Counted from the stretch's first letter, positions 44,254 to 54,144 are shown. The stretch: 64,000 bases of DNA from Flavobacterium gelidilacus DSM 15343 (GCF_000422685.1 NZ_AUGN01000001.1:124001-188000), one strand, 5' to 3'. Notes: a model not told the origin generated them from the sequence alone. Numbers and translations are program-made.

Positions 44254-44326
44254 AAACTAACAATATTTTCATAAACGTGAGCCTTGGAAATGTTAATATA
44301 AATTTGAAATAATTAATTAACAAAAA

Positions 44327-44773
44327 ATGAAATCAGAAGAAATCGACAAGAATTTAAAAGAATTAACTATTAACGGTGAAAAATTAAGCCCAGTTTTAGC
44401 AGACGGAATTAAAAATTACTTAATTGATATTGACGGAACTATCTGCGATGATATTCCAAATGAAGAGCCAGAAAGAATGGCAACAGCTGCTGTTTATCCT
44501 GATGCTTTAAAAACATTGAACAATTGGTATGATGAAGGTCATATTATTTTCTTTTTCACATCACGTACAGAAGCTCACAGAGAAGTTACAGAAGAATGGT
44601 TAAAAAAACATGGTTTCAAATATCATGGTATGTTAATGGGCAAACCTCGTGGAGGAAATTACCATTGGATTGACAACCACTTAGTTAAAGCAACAAGATA
44701 TAGAGGTAAATTTACTGATTTGGTAGATAAAGAAGTTACGATTCAAGTTTTTGATGACGAACATCACGAATAG
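44327..44773 (+). CDS. HAD-superfamily phosphatase-like protein
   Basis: A 148-residue protein with HAD motif I as DIDGT (LIDIDGTICDD), motif II in FFFTSRTEAHRE and a downstream Lys in MGKPRGGNYHWID; the catalytic aspartates are in place. Close relatives are often labelled phosphoheptose isomerase, but the motifs are those of a HAD phosphatase, so I do not use that name. Its position between the two halves of an Fe-S oxidoreductase is conserved in style but unexplained. It may simply share the operon. Confidence 0.85.
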   Translation: MKSEEIDKNLKELTINGEKLSPVLADGIKNYLIDIDGTICDDIPNEEPERMATAAVYPDALKTLNNWYDEGHIIFFFTSRTEAHREVTEEWLKKHGFKYHGMLMGKPRGGNYHWIDNHLVKATRYRGKFTDLVDKEVTIQVFDDEHHE

Positions 44774-44850
44774 TTTTAGTCAAAAGTCTTAAAAAATAAA
44801 GTTGAAAGTCGTAATATTTAACAGTTAAACGATTAAACATATAAAATAAT

Positions 44851-45642
44851 ATGTCAGAAAATATAGTAGTACCAACAATGGCAGAAATGCTAGCTCAAGG
44901 CAAACAACCAGAAGTTTTATTTTGGGTGGGTTGTTCTGGTAGTTTTGATGATAGAGCCAAAAAAATTACAAAAGCATTTGTTCGAATTTTAAATCGCGCA
45001 AATGTTAATTTCGCTGTTTTAGGAACTGAGGAAAGTTGTACAGGTGATCCAGCAAAAAGAGCAGGAAATGAGTTCTTGTTTCAAATGCAAGCCATGATGA
45101 ATATTGAAGTTCTAAATGGTTATGAAGTTGGGAAAATAGTAACGGCTTGTCCACATTGTTTTAACACCATTAAAAATGAATATCCAGAATTAGGTGGTAA
45201 ATATGATGTAATGCATCATACAGAATTTCTAAAATCATTATTAGATGATGGCAGATTAACTATTGAAGGTGGACAATTTAAAGGAAAACGTATAACTTTT
45301 CACGATCCATGTTATTTAGGAAGAGCTAACAATGTTTATGAAGCACCGAGAGATTTAATTCAAAAATTAGATGCAGAATTAGTCGAAATGAAACGTTCTC
45401 GTGCTAATGGCCTTTGTTGTGGTGCTGGTGGAGCACAAATGTTTAAAGACGCCGAACCGGGAAACAAAGAAATAAACATTGAACGTACAGAAGACGCAAT
45501 GGAAACAAAACCAGATATTATTGCAGCTGGTTGTCCTTTTTGTAATACTATGATGACTGATGGCGTTAAAATTAAAGAAAAAGAAGGTTCAGTTAAAGTT
45601 ATGGATATAGCTGAATTAATTGCAAACGCTCAAGATTTATAA
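44851..45642 (+). CDS. CCG-domain Fe-S oxidoreductase subunit (HdrB/GlpC-like)
   Basis: A 263-residue cytoplasmic protein with two CCG (cysteine-rich) domains, as in heterodisulfide reductase HdrB and the lactate and glycerol-3-phosphate oxidoreductases. The cysteine motifs are GCSGSFDDR, ESCTGDPA, CPHCFNT, HDPCYLGR, LCCGAGG and GCPFCNTM. It is the expected partner of the membrane dicluster protein at 42949. Two residues of separation (3 bases) lie before the next gene, so the operon continues. The physiological donor is unknown. Confidence 0.93.
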   Translation: MSENIVVPTMAEMLAQGKQPEVLFWVGCSGSFDDRAKKITKAFVRILNRANVNFAVLGTEESCTGDPAKRAGNEFLFQMQAMMNIEVLNGYEVGKIVTACPHCFNTIKNEYPELGGKYDVMHHTEFLKSLLDDGRLTIEGGQFKGKRITFHDPCYLGRANNVYEAPRDLIQKLDAELVEMKRSRANGLCCGAGGAQMFKDAEPGNKEINIERTEDAMETKPDIIAAGCPFCNTMMTDGVKIKEKEGSVKVMDIAELIANAQDL

Positions 45643-45644
45643 AA

Positions 45645-46265
45645 ATGAATACTAAAATAAACCTTTTTTCAATAATTATATTTTTTTTTAGTTTCAATTC
45701 TTATTCACAACAATTGTTAATAGATGTTATAGCAGAAGAGACATGTGACTGTATTAACAAAAAAAATCTAAATTTAGAGGAATCAAGTAGTAATGATTTG
45801 GCAGCTACTTTAACTACCTGTATGTTCGCTAGTTATCAAACTAACATTGATAAATTTAAAGAGAATGAAAAACTAAATTTTTCTGATTCAAAGCAAATGC
45901 GAGGTTTTGGTGAAAAAGTCGGACTTAGTATGGTTAAATATTGTCCCAACTTTATTATTGAGTTAGGAAAAATGAAAGATGATTTTGGATCAGATGAAGA
46001 AGAAGTAGAAAGTTATGAAAGTATAACAGGAAAAATAAAACTAATAACTTCTGAAAAATATTTGACCATTAAATTAGTAGAAGATTCAGGAAAAACCACA
46101 GATTTTTTTCTTTTAAACGATTTTGATAATTCATACTTAATAACAGACAAGATTTTAAAAAAAGATGATAAAATTGAAGTTTATTTTTATGAAATAGATT
46201 TATATGATACCAAACTAAATAAATTTCTACCTCAGAAAATAATTTCTGATATTATAAAAGAATAA
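45645..46265 (+). CDS. secreted protein, hypothetical
   Basis: A 206-residue protein with a clear signal peptide (MNTKINLFSIIIFFFSF, NSYSQ cleavage region). The mature part has two cysteines in ETCDCINKK and one each in TTCMF and KYCP, a pattern I associate with small Bacteroidota periplasmic proteins of unknown function. The C-terminal half (ITGKIKLITSEKYLTIKLVED) is beta-rich. It begins 2 bases after the CCG protein and ends 1 base before the next gene, so it belongs to the same operon. No function can be assigned. Confidence 0.78.
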   Translation: MNTKINLFSIIIFFFSFNSYSQQLLIDVIAEETCDCINKKNLNLEESSSNDLAATLTTCMFASYQTNIDKFKENEKLNFSDSKQMRGFGEKVGLSMVKYCPNFIIELGKMKDDFGSDEEEVESYESITGKIKLITSEKYLTIKLVEDSGKTTDFFLLNDFDNSYLITDKILKKDDKIEVYFYEIDLYDTKLNKFLPQKIISDIIKE

Positions 46266-46266
46266 A

Positions 46267-46749
46267 ATGTATATACCATTTGAAGATTTACCAGGGCACT
46301 CAAAAATATGGATTTATCAAGCCAATAGAAAATTGTCTGATAATGAAGTTACTGAAATAACTGAAGTTACTAAAGAATTTGTAGAAAATTGGGCAGCTCA
46401 CGGAACATCTCTAGAAGCTTCTTTTATAGTAAAATATAATCGCTTTATTATCTTAGCTGTAAATCAAGATTTTCATGCAGCAACTGGTTGTTCTATTGAT
46501 AGTTCAGTTCAATTTATTCAAAATTTAGAAGCTAAGTATGAAATTGATTTATTAGATAAAATGAATGTAACCTACAAAACAGGTGAATTCATTGCTTTTA
46601 AAACACTTATTGACTTTAAACAATTAGCTAAAAGTAAATCAGTTTCTGAAAACACCATAGTTTTTAATAATTTAGTCAATACAATAGAAGAGTGGCAAGA
46701 TTTTTGGGAAGTACCTGCTAATGAGAGTTGGCACAGTAGGTTTTTCTAA
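46267..46749 (+). CDS. conserved Bacteroidota protein, 160 residues
   Basis: The sequence (YIPFEDLPGHSKIWIYQANR, FVENWAAHG, ASFIVKYNRFIILAVNQ, TGCSIDSSVQFI) belongs to a conserved family that is often labelled ABC transporter ATPase. I see no Walker A, Walker B or signature motif in it, so that label is not supported. The Cys-Ser-Ile-Asp motif in the centre is conserved in the relatives I recall and might be functional. It is the last gene of the amidase-to-Fe-S run and has a hairpin terminator after it. Confidence 0.8.
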   Translation: MYIPFEDLPGHSKIWIYQANRKLSDNEVTEITEVTKEFVENWAAHGTSLEASFIVKYNRFIILAVNQDFHAATGCSIDSSVQFIQNLEAKYEIDLLDKMNVTYKTGEFIAFKTLIDFKQLAKSKSVSENTIVFNNLVNTIEEWQDFWEVPANESWHSRFF

Positions 46750-46765
46750 AAACAAATACTTATAC

Positions 46766-46800
46766 AATCATCATTATCCCTTTTTTTAATGATGATTTTT
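46766..46800 (+). terminator. terminator before the GH3 fusion gene
   Basis: AATCATCATTA (46766-46776) pairs with TAATGATGATT (46787-46797), an 11-bp stem with a T tail. Confidence 0.7.
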
Positions 46801-46811
46801 AATTTACAACT

Positions 46812-49739
46812 ATGCTAAAATATAATTTAGTCCTTTTATTTATTCTTGTTTCACTTTTTAATTATAATAGACCTATTAATTTTTCTGATAAAGATAAAAT
46901 GGAGGTTAAAGATATTTATGAAGAACAGCGATGGATTGATAGTGTTTACAAAAAAATGTCTTTTGATGAAAGAGTAGGACAATTATTTATGGTGGCTGCC
47001 TATTCAAACAAAGATGAAGCTCATTATAGAAGTATAGATAAATTGGTGTCTGATTATAATATTGGAGGCTTAATTTTTTTTCAAGGTGGTCCAGTTCGTC
47101 AAGCTACGTTAACTAATAGATACCAAAGCAAATCAAAAGTACCATTGATGGTCGGAATTGATGCAGAATGGGGTTTAAGTATGCGCTTAGACTCTACATA
47201 TAAATATCCTTGGAATATGACTCTTGGAGCAATTAAGGATAACTCTCTTATTGAAAGAATGGGAGAACAAATGGCTGAACAATCTAAACGTTTAGGCATT
47301 AACTTTACTTTTTCTCCAGTTGTTGATATTAATACAAATCCAAATAATCCAATTATCGGAAATCGTTCTTTTGGTGAAACTAGAGAAAACGTTACAGAAA
47401 AAGCTTTAGCTTATATGAACGGACTTCAAAATAATGGCGTTTTTGCAACGGCAAAGCATTTTCCAGGTCATGGAGATACTTCTTCTGATTCTCACCATAC
47501 TTTACCAACTGTATCTTTTTCTAAAGAACGAATTGATAGTGTTGAAGTTTATCCATACAAAAAGCTAATTGAAAAAGGCTTAGCAAGTGTAATGGTTGCA
47601 CATTTGAACATTCCTAACTTAGAATCTCAACCCAATTTACCGTCATCTCTTTCCAGTAAAGTTGTAACTGATATTTTAAAAAATGATTTAAAATTTGAAG
47701 GTTTAATTTTTACAGATGCTTTAAACATGAAAGGGGCAAGTAATTTCAAACAACCAGGAGATATTGATTTAGCAGCTTTTCTAGCAGGAAATGATGTGTT
47801 ATTATTTTCTGAAGATGTTCCAAAAGCCTTGCAGAAATTTAAAGAAGCTTTTAAAAAGAAGACACTCACAGAAAAGCGTTTGGCTTATTCTGTAAAAAAG
47901 ATTTTGAAATACAAATTCAAAGCTGGTCTAAAGAATTACAAACCTATTGCGTTAGAAAATTTATACGAAGATTTAAATAAACCTGAATATGATGCTTTAA
48001 ACGAAAAATTATTCGAAAACGCAATCACGACATTACAAAATATTGATGAGATTATACCAATTACATCATTAAAAACAGAGAAAATTGCTTATATAAAAAT
48101 TGGTGATGATTCTAATGAAGTATTCATTAAATCTTTAAACGAATACACTAAAGTTGATGCAATTACTGGAAATTCAATTGAGGCTATTCTATCAAAATTG
48201 CAAGATTATACCAAAGTGATTATTGGTTTTCATAAAGTAGATAATATTTGGAAAAAAAATAATCCAACAAGTGAAGAGGTTCGTTGGATTAACTCAATTT
48301 CAAAGCAAAAGAAAACTATTTTAACTTTTTTCACAAGACCTTATTCTTTGCCTTCAACCATTGACTATACAACGCTTGATGGAGTTATTATGGCGTATCA
48401 AAACAATAATTTTACACAGAAAATTGTTTCAGAGATTATTTTTGGTTCAACAAGTTCTAAAGGTAAATTGCCGGTTTCAATCAATGATAGTTTCCCTGTC
48501 AATACCGGGTTTGATACCAAAGAAATCAAACGTTTAGGATTTGATAGTCCAGAAAATGTAGGCATGGATGGTTCAAAATTAGCCCAAATTGACTCAATAA
48601 TTAATGGAGCGATAAAAGATAATATGACACCTGGAGCTCAAATTGTTGTAGCTAGGAGAGGAAAAGTTATTTATCAAAAATCCTTTGGAAATCATACTTA
48701 TAATGATAATATTCCTGTAAAAGATAATGATTTATATGATGTGGCTTCTTTAACTAAAGTGCTTTCAACTTTACCTAATTTAATGCAATTATATGATAAA
48801 GGTCAAGTTGCTTTGAGTGATAAACTTGGTGATATGTTACCTGTTTTTAAAGGCTCGAATAAAGAAGACGTTACCTTAATTGATATGTTGACACATCAAG
48901 CTCGTTTTCAACCTTGGGAAGCTTTTTATTTAAAAACATTAGACGCTACCAAGCACCCTGATTCAAAATACTATAGAAAAACACCTTCAAAAGAATTTCC
49001 TTTTAAAGTTGCAGAAAATCTTTATATTAGAAAAGACTTTAATGATACTATAATTAATACGATTGCTAAAAGTAAATTACGTGCTACTAAAGAATATAAA
49101 TACAGTGATTTTTCATTCATACTGTTAAAAGAATATTTAGAATTAAAAACACAAAAGAAATTAGATGTTCTTGCTAATGAAAATTTCTATAGCTTAATGG
49201 GAATGAATCATACAACATACAAACCTTTAGAAAAATTTTCTTTGGGACAGATTATTCCGACAGAAGAAGATAATTATTATAGATATCAAACTGTTCAAGG
49301 AAATGTTCACGACATGGCTGCTGCTATGCAAGGAGGAGTTTCGGGTCACGCTGGATTATTTTCAAATGCTTTAGATGTAGCTAAAATGATGCAAATGTAC
49401 TTGCAAAATGGAGTTTATGGCAACAACAGATTCTTTTCAGAAAAAACAATGAACGCTTTTAATACTTGCTATTATTGTGATGAAGATAATAGAAGAGGCG
49501 TTGGATTTGACAAACCTCAATTAGGTAACGCTGGTCCAACTTGTGGATGTGTTTCTATGACAAGTTTTGGTCACACTGGATTTACAGGCACAATGGCTTG
49601 GGCTGATCCTGAAAAAGAAATTGTATATGTATTTTTATCAAACAGAACTTATCCTGATTCAAATGCAGCTAATCGTTTGTCTAGAGCTAATATTCGCGAA
49701 AATATTCAGAAGATTATTTATGAAAGTATTAGAGATTAG
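46812..49739 (+). CDS. GH3 (NagZ-like) glycosidase fused to a beta-lactamase-family serine hydrolase
   Basis: A 975-residue envelope protein joining two enzymes. Residues 35-370 are a GH3 domain of NagZ type, with KHFPGHGDTSSDSH (215-228) and the nucleophile Asp302 in TDALNM; NagZ removes GlcNAc from peptidoglycan fragments. A GH3 C-terminal domain follows to about 560. Residues 575-975 are a class C beta-lactamase-like fold with Ser645-x-x-Lys648 (ASLTK), a Tyr in YSDFS and GHTGFTG as the KTG equivalent. The N-terminal hydrophobic segment suggests export. A two-step role on cell-wall fragments is inferred from the domains. Confidence 0.92.
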   Translation: MLKYNLVLLFILVSLFNYNRPINFSDKDKMEVKDIYEEQRWIDSVYKKMSFDERVGQLFMVAAYSNKDEAHYRSIDKLVSDYNIGGLIFFQGGPVRQATLTNRYQSKSKVPLMVGIDAEWGLSMRLDSTYKYPWNMTLGAIKDNSLIERMGEQMAEQSKRLGINFTFSPVVDINTNPNNPIIGNRSFGETRENVTEKALAYMNGLQNNGVFATAKHFPGHGDTSSDSHHTLPTVSFSKERIDSVEVYPYKKLIEKGLASVMVAHLNIPNLESQPNLPSSLSSKVVTDILKNDLKFEGLIFTDALNMKGASNFKQPGDIDLAAFLAGNDVLLFSEDVPKALQKFKEAFKKKTLTEKRLAYSVKKILKYKFKAGLKNYKPIALENLYEDLNKPEYDALNEKLFENAITTLQNIDEIIPITSLKTEKIAYIKIGDDSNEVFIKSLNEYTKVDAITGNSIEAILSKLQDYTKVIIGFHKVDNIWKKNNPTSEEVRWINSISKQKKTILTFFTRPYSLPSTIDYTTLDGVIMAYQNNNFTQKIVSEIIFGSTSSKGKLPVSINDSFPVNTGFDTKEIKRLGFDSPENVGMDGSKLAQIDSIINGAIKDNMTPGAQIVVARRGKVIYQKSFGNHTYNDNIPVKDNDLYDVASLTKVLSTLPNLMQLYDKGQVALSDKLGDMLPVFKGSNKEDVTLIDMLTHQARFQPWEAFYLKTLDATKHPDSKYYRKTPSKEFPFKVAENLYIRKDFNDTIINTIAKSKLRATKEYKYSDFSFILLKEYLELKTQKKLDVLANENFYSLMGMNHTTYKPLEKFSLGQIIPTEEDNYYRYQTVQGNVHDMAAAMQGGVSGHAGLFSNALDVAKMMQMYLQNGVYGNNRFFSEKTMNAFNTCYYCDEDNRRGVGFDKPQLGNAGPTCGCVSMTSFGHTGFTGTMAWADPEKEIVYVFLSNRTYPDSNAANRLSRANIRENIQKIIYESIRD

Positions 49740-49825
49740 TGGATTTTCGAATTTTTAGAAAACAGATGAAGTTGACAGATTTTAAACCAATTTCTTTTAT
49801 ACTTTTAACCTTTTAATCTACAAGA

Positions 49826-50281
49826 ATGACATCAAAAGCCACAACACCAGAACAATATATTCAAGAATTACCAGAAAATAGAGTAGAAGCTATCACTAAA
49901 TTACGTAGAGTAATTAATGATAATTTACCAAAAGGGTTCAAAGAAGAAATGAGTTATGGAATGATTGGTTATGTTGTACCTCACGAAATTTATCCAGCAG
50001 GTTATCATTGTACTCCAAAATTACCTTTACCCTTTATGAGTTTTGCTTCTCAAAAAAATAGTGTAAATTTCTATCACATGGGAATTTATGCAAAACCAGA
50101 ATTGTTAAATTGGTTTACAACAGAATATCCAAAACATTGCACTGCCAAATTAGATATGGGTAAAAGTTGTATTCGTTTCAAAAAATTAGATCAAATACCT
50201 TTTGAATTAATTGCTGAATTGGTTAAAAAAGTTTCAGTTGCGGATTGGATAAAATGTTACGAATCTAACTTTAAGCGATAA
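49826..50281 (+). CDS. DUF1801 family protein
   Basis: A 151-residue cytoplasmic protein of DUF1801 (YdhG-like). Its features are TPEQYIQELPENRVEAITKL at the start, EMSYGMIGYVVP in the centre, FMSFASQKNSVNFYHMGIY, and the terminal CIRFKKLDQIPFELIAEL. The fold is small alpha/beta and no enzymatic residue is known. It is between the GH3 fusion and bshA with gaps of about 60-90 bases, so co-transcription with bshA is possible but not shown. Confidence 0.87.
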   Translation: MTSKATTPEQYIQELPENRVEAITKLRRVINDNLPKGFKEEMSYGMIGYVVPHEIYPAGYHCTPKLPLPFMSFASQKNSVNFYHMGIYAKPELLNWFTTEYPKHCTAKLDMGKSCIRFKKLDQIPFELIAELVKKVSVADWIKCYESNFKR

Positions 50282-50345
50282 TTTAACAAAGTTTTACTTT
50301 TTGTTCTTTTTAATAATAGTATTTTTATGAAAAATATATATTTAG

Positions 50346-51488
50346 ATGAAAATCGCAATAGTTTGTTATCCAACTTTTGGTGGTAGTGGTGTTGTAGCTA
50401 CTGAATTAGGTTTAGAATTAGCCAAAAAAGGACACGAAATCCATTTTATAACTTACAGTCAACCAGTACGTTTGGCACTTTTAAACAGCAACTTGCATTA
50501 CCACGAAGTTCATGTTCCAGAATATCCATTGTTTCATTATCAGCCTTATGAATTAGCTTTATCAAGCAAATTAGTTGATATGGTAAAGTTATATGATATT
50601 GATGTTTTACACGTTCATTATGCTATTCCTCATGCCTATGCAGGATATATGGCTAAGAAAATGTTAGAAGACGAAGGAATACGAATACCAATGATTACAA
50701 CACTTCACGGAACGGATATTACTTTGGTAGGAAATCATCCTTTTTATAAACCAGCAGTGAGTTTTAGCATCAATAAATCTGATATTGTTACAAGTGTTTC
50801 AAGCAGTTTAAGAGACGATACTTACAGACTTTTTGATATTAAAAAAGAAATTGTAGTCATTCCAAACTTTATTGAGCCTAACAAATCATCTTCTGATGAA
50901 GTTAAAAAATGCGATAGAGGTATGATGGCTTCTGAAAATGAAAAAATCATTACGCATATTTCAAATTTTAGAAAAGTAAAACGAATTGATGATGTTGTAA
51001 AGATTTTTTATAACATTCAAAAACAAATTCCATCAAAAATGATGATGGTAGGAGAAGGTCCAGAAAAGCAAATGGCAGAAGATTTATGTTATTCTTTAGG
51101 TATTCAAGACAAAGTTATCTTTTTTGGAAATAGTTCTGAAATCGATAAAATTTTATGTTATTCAGATTTGTTTTTATTGCCTTCAGAAACCGAAAGTTTT
51201 GGATTAGCAGCTTTAGAAGCAATGGCTTGTGGAGTTCCTGTAATATCTAGTAATTCTGGAGGTTTACCCGAAGTTAATATTGAAGGTTATTCGGGATATT
51301 TAAGTGATGTTGGAGATATTGAAGCCATGAGTAAAAATGCCGTTTCTATCTTAAAAGATGATAATAAACTTAAAACATTTAAGAAAAACGCAAAAGAAGT
51401 TGCTTCACGATTTGATATTTTAAACATAGTTCCTATGTACGAAAAAGTATATGAGGAAGCCATTGAAAAATATAAAGAAAAAGTATAG
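50346..51488 (+). CDS. bshA: N-acetyl-alpha-D-glucosaminyl L-malate synthase (bacillithiol step 1)
   Basis: BshA is a GT4 glycosyltransferase that joins UDP-GlcNAc and L-malate, the first step to the thiol bacillithiol. The 380-residue product matches the family: CYPTFGGSGVVATELG at the start, HVHYAIPHAYAGYMAK, TTLHGTDITLVG, and the donor-site segment PSETESFGLAALEAMACGVP with its E-x7-E pair. It is a single gene; bshB and bshC are not in the window. Its presence predicts bacillithiol as the low-molecular-weight thiol. A strong bidirectional terminator follows. Confidence 0.96.
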   Translation: MKIAIVCYPTFGGSGVVATELGLELAKKGHEIHFITYSQPVRLALLNSNLHYHEVHVPEYPLFHYQPYELALSSKLVDMVKLYDIDVLHVHYAIPHAYAGYMAKKMLEDEGIRIPMITTLHGTDITLVGNHPFYKPAVSFSINKSDIVTSVSSSLRDDTYRLFDIKKEIVVIPNFIEPNKSSSDEVKKCDRGMMASENEKIITHISNFRKVKRIDDVVKIFYNIQKQIPSKMMMVGEGPEKQMAEDLCYSLGIQDKVIFFGNSSEIDKILCYSDLFLLPSETESFGLAALEAMACGVPVISSNSGGLPEVNIEGYSGYLSDVGDIEAMSKNAVSILKDDNKLKTFKKNAKEVASRFDILNIVPMYEKVYEEAIEKYKEKV

Positions 51489-51492
51489 TCAC

Positions 51493-51524
51493 AAAAAAAG
51501 CCACTCGTCGAGTGGCTTTTTTTT
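51493..51524. terminator. bidirectional terminator after bshA
   Basis: GCCACTCG and CGAGTGGC around one base, flanked by A7 and T8 tracts; it serves bshA and the convergent barrel gene. Confidence 0.88.
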
Positions 51525-51540
51525 ATGATATTCATTAAAA

Positions 51541-52047
51541 TTAATTAAATCTGTATCTGATTCCTAAAGCAATGTCTGGTCCAAAGTTATCTGATCTATA
51601 ATTATCAGAATTAAAGTAAAGTTCTGGTCTAATGTCTAATGACAACTGGATAGGTGCTTCTCTAAAGTTATATTCAATACCTAAATCTCCAGCTACGAAT
51701 AAAATAGTTCCGTTATCTTTATATCTATCGTTACCAATTTTTCTATCATAACTCCAACTTCCAATTCCACCACCAACACCAGCATACCAATTAAAACCCC
51801 CTTCAATATTCCAAACCCATTGGTATATTCCAGTTAATTTAAAAGCATCATAATCATTACTGTTTCTAAAACCTAAATCTAACTCTAAACGATTGTTGTC
51901 TGATAAACCTCTTTGATAAGATATTTCACCTCCAAAACCATCACTATCACCTAATCTAAGACCTAATGCATTTTTGGCAATGTCTTGAGCTTGAGAACTA
52001 AAAGCTATTCCAAATAGCATAATTGCAGATAAAAGTACTTTTTTCAT
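51541..52047 (-). CDS. outer-membrane beta-barrel protein
   Basis: A 168-residue protein with a signal peptide (MKKVLLSAIMLFGIAFSSQAQ) and eight predicted strands. It ends in IALGIRYRFN, the aromatic C-terminus typical of outer-membrane barrels. The strands alternate polar and non-polar residues (NRLELDLGFRN, FNWYAGVGGGIGSW). It is a small OmpA/OmpX-type barrel with no peptidoglycan-binding domain. No specific ligand is suggested. It is the next gene after bshA on the opposite strand. Confidence 0.85.
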   Translation of the reverse strand: MKKVLLSAIMLFGIAFSSQAQDIAKNALGLRLGDSDGFGGEISYQRGLSDNNRLELDLGFRNSNDYDAFKLTGIYQWVWNIEGGFNWYAGVGGGIGSWSYDRKIGNDRYKDNGTILFVAGDLGIEYNFREAPIQLSLDIRPELYFNSDNYRSDNFGPDIALGIRYRFN

Positions 52048-52155
52048 ATTATTTATAAAGTTTAAAATTTATAGTACAAATGTAAATTAAAAATTCAGAT
52101 TAAAATTATATAATTTCATGTCAACTTTTCATAATTAACATATTTTTTATTTTAA

Positions 52156-52974
52156 CTAATTTACCTGATATACATCCAAAAACTCTTCTTGTGTTTGGCT
52201 TCCAGTTTGAGGAATTGGGAGTTGATATCCTGCAGGCAAAGTGCTTAATGTATAATTAATATTAGTAAGGTTATAAACCATTCCAATATTTTTACTATAA
52301 TATTGATTGGATACTAAAACATCTTGAGCAGGCATAACTGGAATTTCAATAGGATTAGGGAAACCAGGAATTGTTTGTAGTGTTGTAACTTTTAAATTTA
52401 AAATAACTTTCGTCTTAGTAATGTTTGAATAAGTATTTCCATTTGATGAAAATGAGTTTTGAGTACCATCAGAAACAGATCTTAATGTATAATTAAAAGT
52501 TAATGGATAACCATTAAAATCTTGAGTAAATGAACCATTTGTTGTACTTAATTCTTCACCTGCTGATGCATTTTCTTTTAAAACAATAAAATCTGAAACC
52601 GAAAAAGCCAATGTAGTTGGCAATCCAGCTGCAAAGTTTAGTGAACCTGAAATTCTCATTTTGTTTCCATCAATACGTAATCCATTATCTTTCAGTGTTC
52701 CAGAATAGAAACCATTTGCAATAGTTAATGTTTTTATTTTTTTAAATGTAACAGTATTTATAAGCGTGTCATTTCCTACATAAACTGAATCTCTTGCAAA
52801 AGATTCTGGTGTATTTACAGTTTCATGATTAAAGACATCATAAGTCCAATAATTTCCAGAAACTATAGGTAATGATGTAGCTGGTTCACCGTTATCATCA
52901 CCAGATGAATCATCTGAACTGCATGATAATGTAAAAATTGACAAACCTAAAAGAAGAAATAATTTTGATTTCAT
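52156..52974 (-). CDS. lipoprotein, hypothetical
   Basis: A 272-residue lipoprotein (lipobox TLSC, then SSDDSSGDDNGE, the acidic surface-export-like tract after the cysteine seen in Bacteroidota). The mature part begins SGNYWTYDVFNHE and ends in a segment YYSKNIGMVYNLTNINYTL, a pattern similar to the lipoprotein at 33209 (YWPTALNNQWVLERD to YWYAKDVGPIKSV). The two are probably distant relatives. No function is known. It is transcribed alone, divergent from aroC. Confidence 0.8.
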   Translation of the reverse strand: MKSKLFLLLGLSIFTLSCSSDDSSGDDNGEPATSLPIVSGNYWTYDVFNHETVNTPESFARDSVYVGNDTLINTVTFKKIKTLTIANGFYSGTLKDNGLRIDGNKMRISGSLNFAAGLPTTLAFSVSDFIVLKENASAGEELSTTNGSFTQDFNGYPLTFNYTLRSVSDGTQNSFSSNGNTYSNITKTKVILNLKVTTLQTIPGFPNPIEIPVMPAQDVLVSNQYYSKNIGMVYNLTNINYTLSTLPAGYQLPIPQTGSQTQEEFLDVYQVN

Positions 52975-53074
52975 GGTATTTATTTTTTGCTAATATAATT
53001 AAAATTTAGTTCCAATTGATTGTATGACTAATTACTGACATAATTTTTTTACTTTTGTTTTTAAATAAAATGCT

Positions 53075-54136
53075 ATGTCAGGAAATACTTTTGGAAAACT
53101 ATATAAGCTAACAACTTTTGGAGAATCTCATGGTGAAGCTCTTGGTGGAATAATTGATGGATGTCCTGCAGGAATAGAACTTGACTTTGAGGCTATAAGA
53201 AAAGATATGCAACGAAGAAAGCCTGGACAATCAGCTATTGTTACACAAAGAAAAGAAGAAGATGAAGTACAGTTTTTATCTGGAATCTTCGAAGGAAAAA
53301 CTACAGGAACACCAATTGGATTTATAATTCCTAATACCAATCAAAAATCAAATGATTATTCAGAGATAAAAGATACTTATCGTCCGAGTCATGCTGATTA
53401 TGTATATGAAAAGAAATATGGAATTAGAGATTATCGCGGTGGCGGTAGAAGTTCTGCTAGAGAAACAGCCAGTAGAGTAGTAGCAGGTGCAATAGCCAAA
53501 CAAATAATTTCGAATATAAAAATTACAGCTTTTGTGTCTTCAGTAGGAGAAATTTTTATTGACAAACCATATCAAGATCTAGATTTTTCTAAAATAGAAA
53601 ATAATGCTGTTCGTTGTCCAGATGAAGCTACGGCTTTAAAAATGGAAAACTTTATCAAGGAAATAAAAAAACAAGGTGATACAGTTGGTGGAACAATTAT
53701 GTGTGTAATTCAAAATGTACCAATTGGTCTAGGTGAACCTGTTTTTGATAAATTGCATGCTGATTTAGGTAAAGCAATGTTATCTATAAATGCAGTAAAA
53801 GGCTTTGAATTTGGAAGCGGTTTTTGTGGAGCAAAAATGAAAGGTAGCGAACACAACGATTTATATAACGTAGACGGAACTACAAAAACCAATCTCTCAG
53901 GAGGAATTCAAGGAGGAATAAGTAATGGAATGGATATTTATTTTAGAATAGCCTTTAAACCCGTTGCAACATTAATCCAAAAACAAGAAGTATTGACTAA
54001 TTCACATGAAATAATAGAACTTCAAGGAAAAGGTAGACATGACCCGTGTGTAGTACCAAGAGCAGTTCCTATTGTAGAAGCTATGGCAGCTTTAGTAATT
54101 GCCGATAACTTTCTATTAAATAAAGTTTATACCTAA
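53075..54136 (+). CDS. aroC: chorismate synthase
   Basis: AroC converts EPSP to chorismate, the last step of the shikimate pathway, using reduced FMN. The 353-residue product has the family signatures [16 protein letters not shown] at the start, RPSHADY in the substrate loop, [18 protein letters not shown] and the C-terminal [18 protein letters not shown]. All catalytic histidines and the Ser and Arg residues around FMN are present. Single gene with its own upstream region; the other aro genes are not nearby. Confidence 0.97.
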   Translation: MSGNTFGKLYKLTTFGESHGEALGGIIDGCPAGIELDFEAIRKDMQRRKPGQSAIVTQRKEEDEVQFLSGIFEGKTTGTPIGFIIPNTNQKSNDYSEIKDTYRPSHADYVYEKKYGIRDYRGGGRSSARETASRVVAGAIAKQIISNIKITAFVSSVGEIFIDKPYQDLDFSKIENNAVRCPDEATALKMENFIKEIKKQGDTVGGTIMCVIQNVPIGLGEPVFDKLHADLGKAMLSINAVKGFEFGSGFCGAKMKGSEHNDLYNVDGTTKTNLSGGIQGGISNGMDIYFRIAFKPVATLIQKQEVLTNSHEIIELQGKGRHDPCVVPRAVPIVEAMAALVIADNFLLNKVYT

Positions 54137-54144
54137 ATAATTTT

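Noticed and set aside
44327..44773. Calling this gene phosphoheptose isomerase
   Set aside because: The motifs are those of a HAD phosphatase (DIDGT); no SIS domain is seen.
46267..46749. Calling this gene an ABC transporter ATPase, as relatives often are
   Set aside because: No Walker A, Walker B or signature motif is present in the 160 residues.
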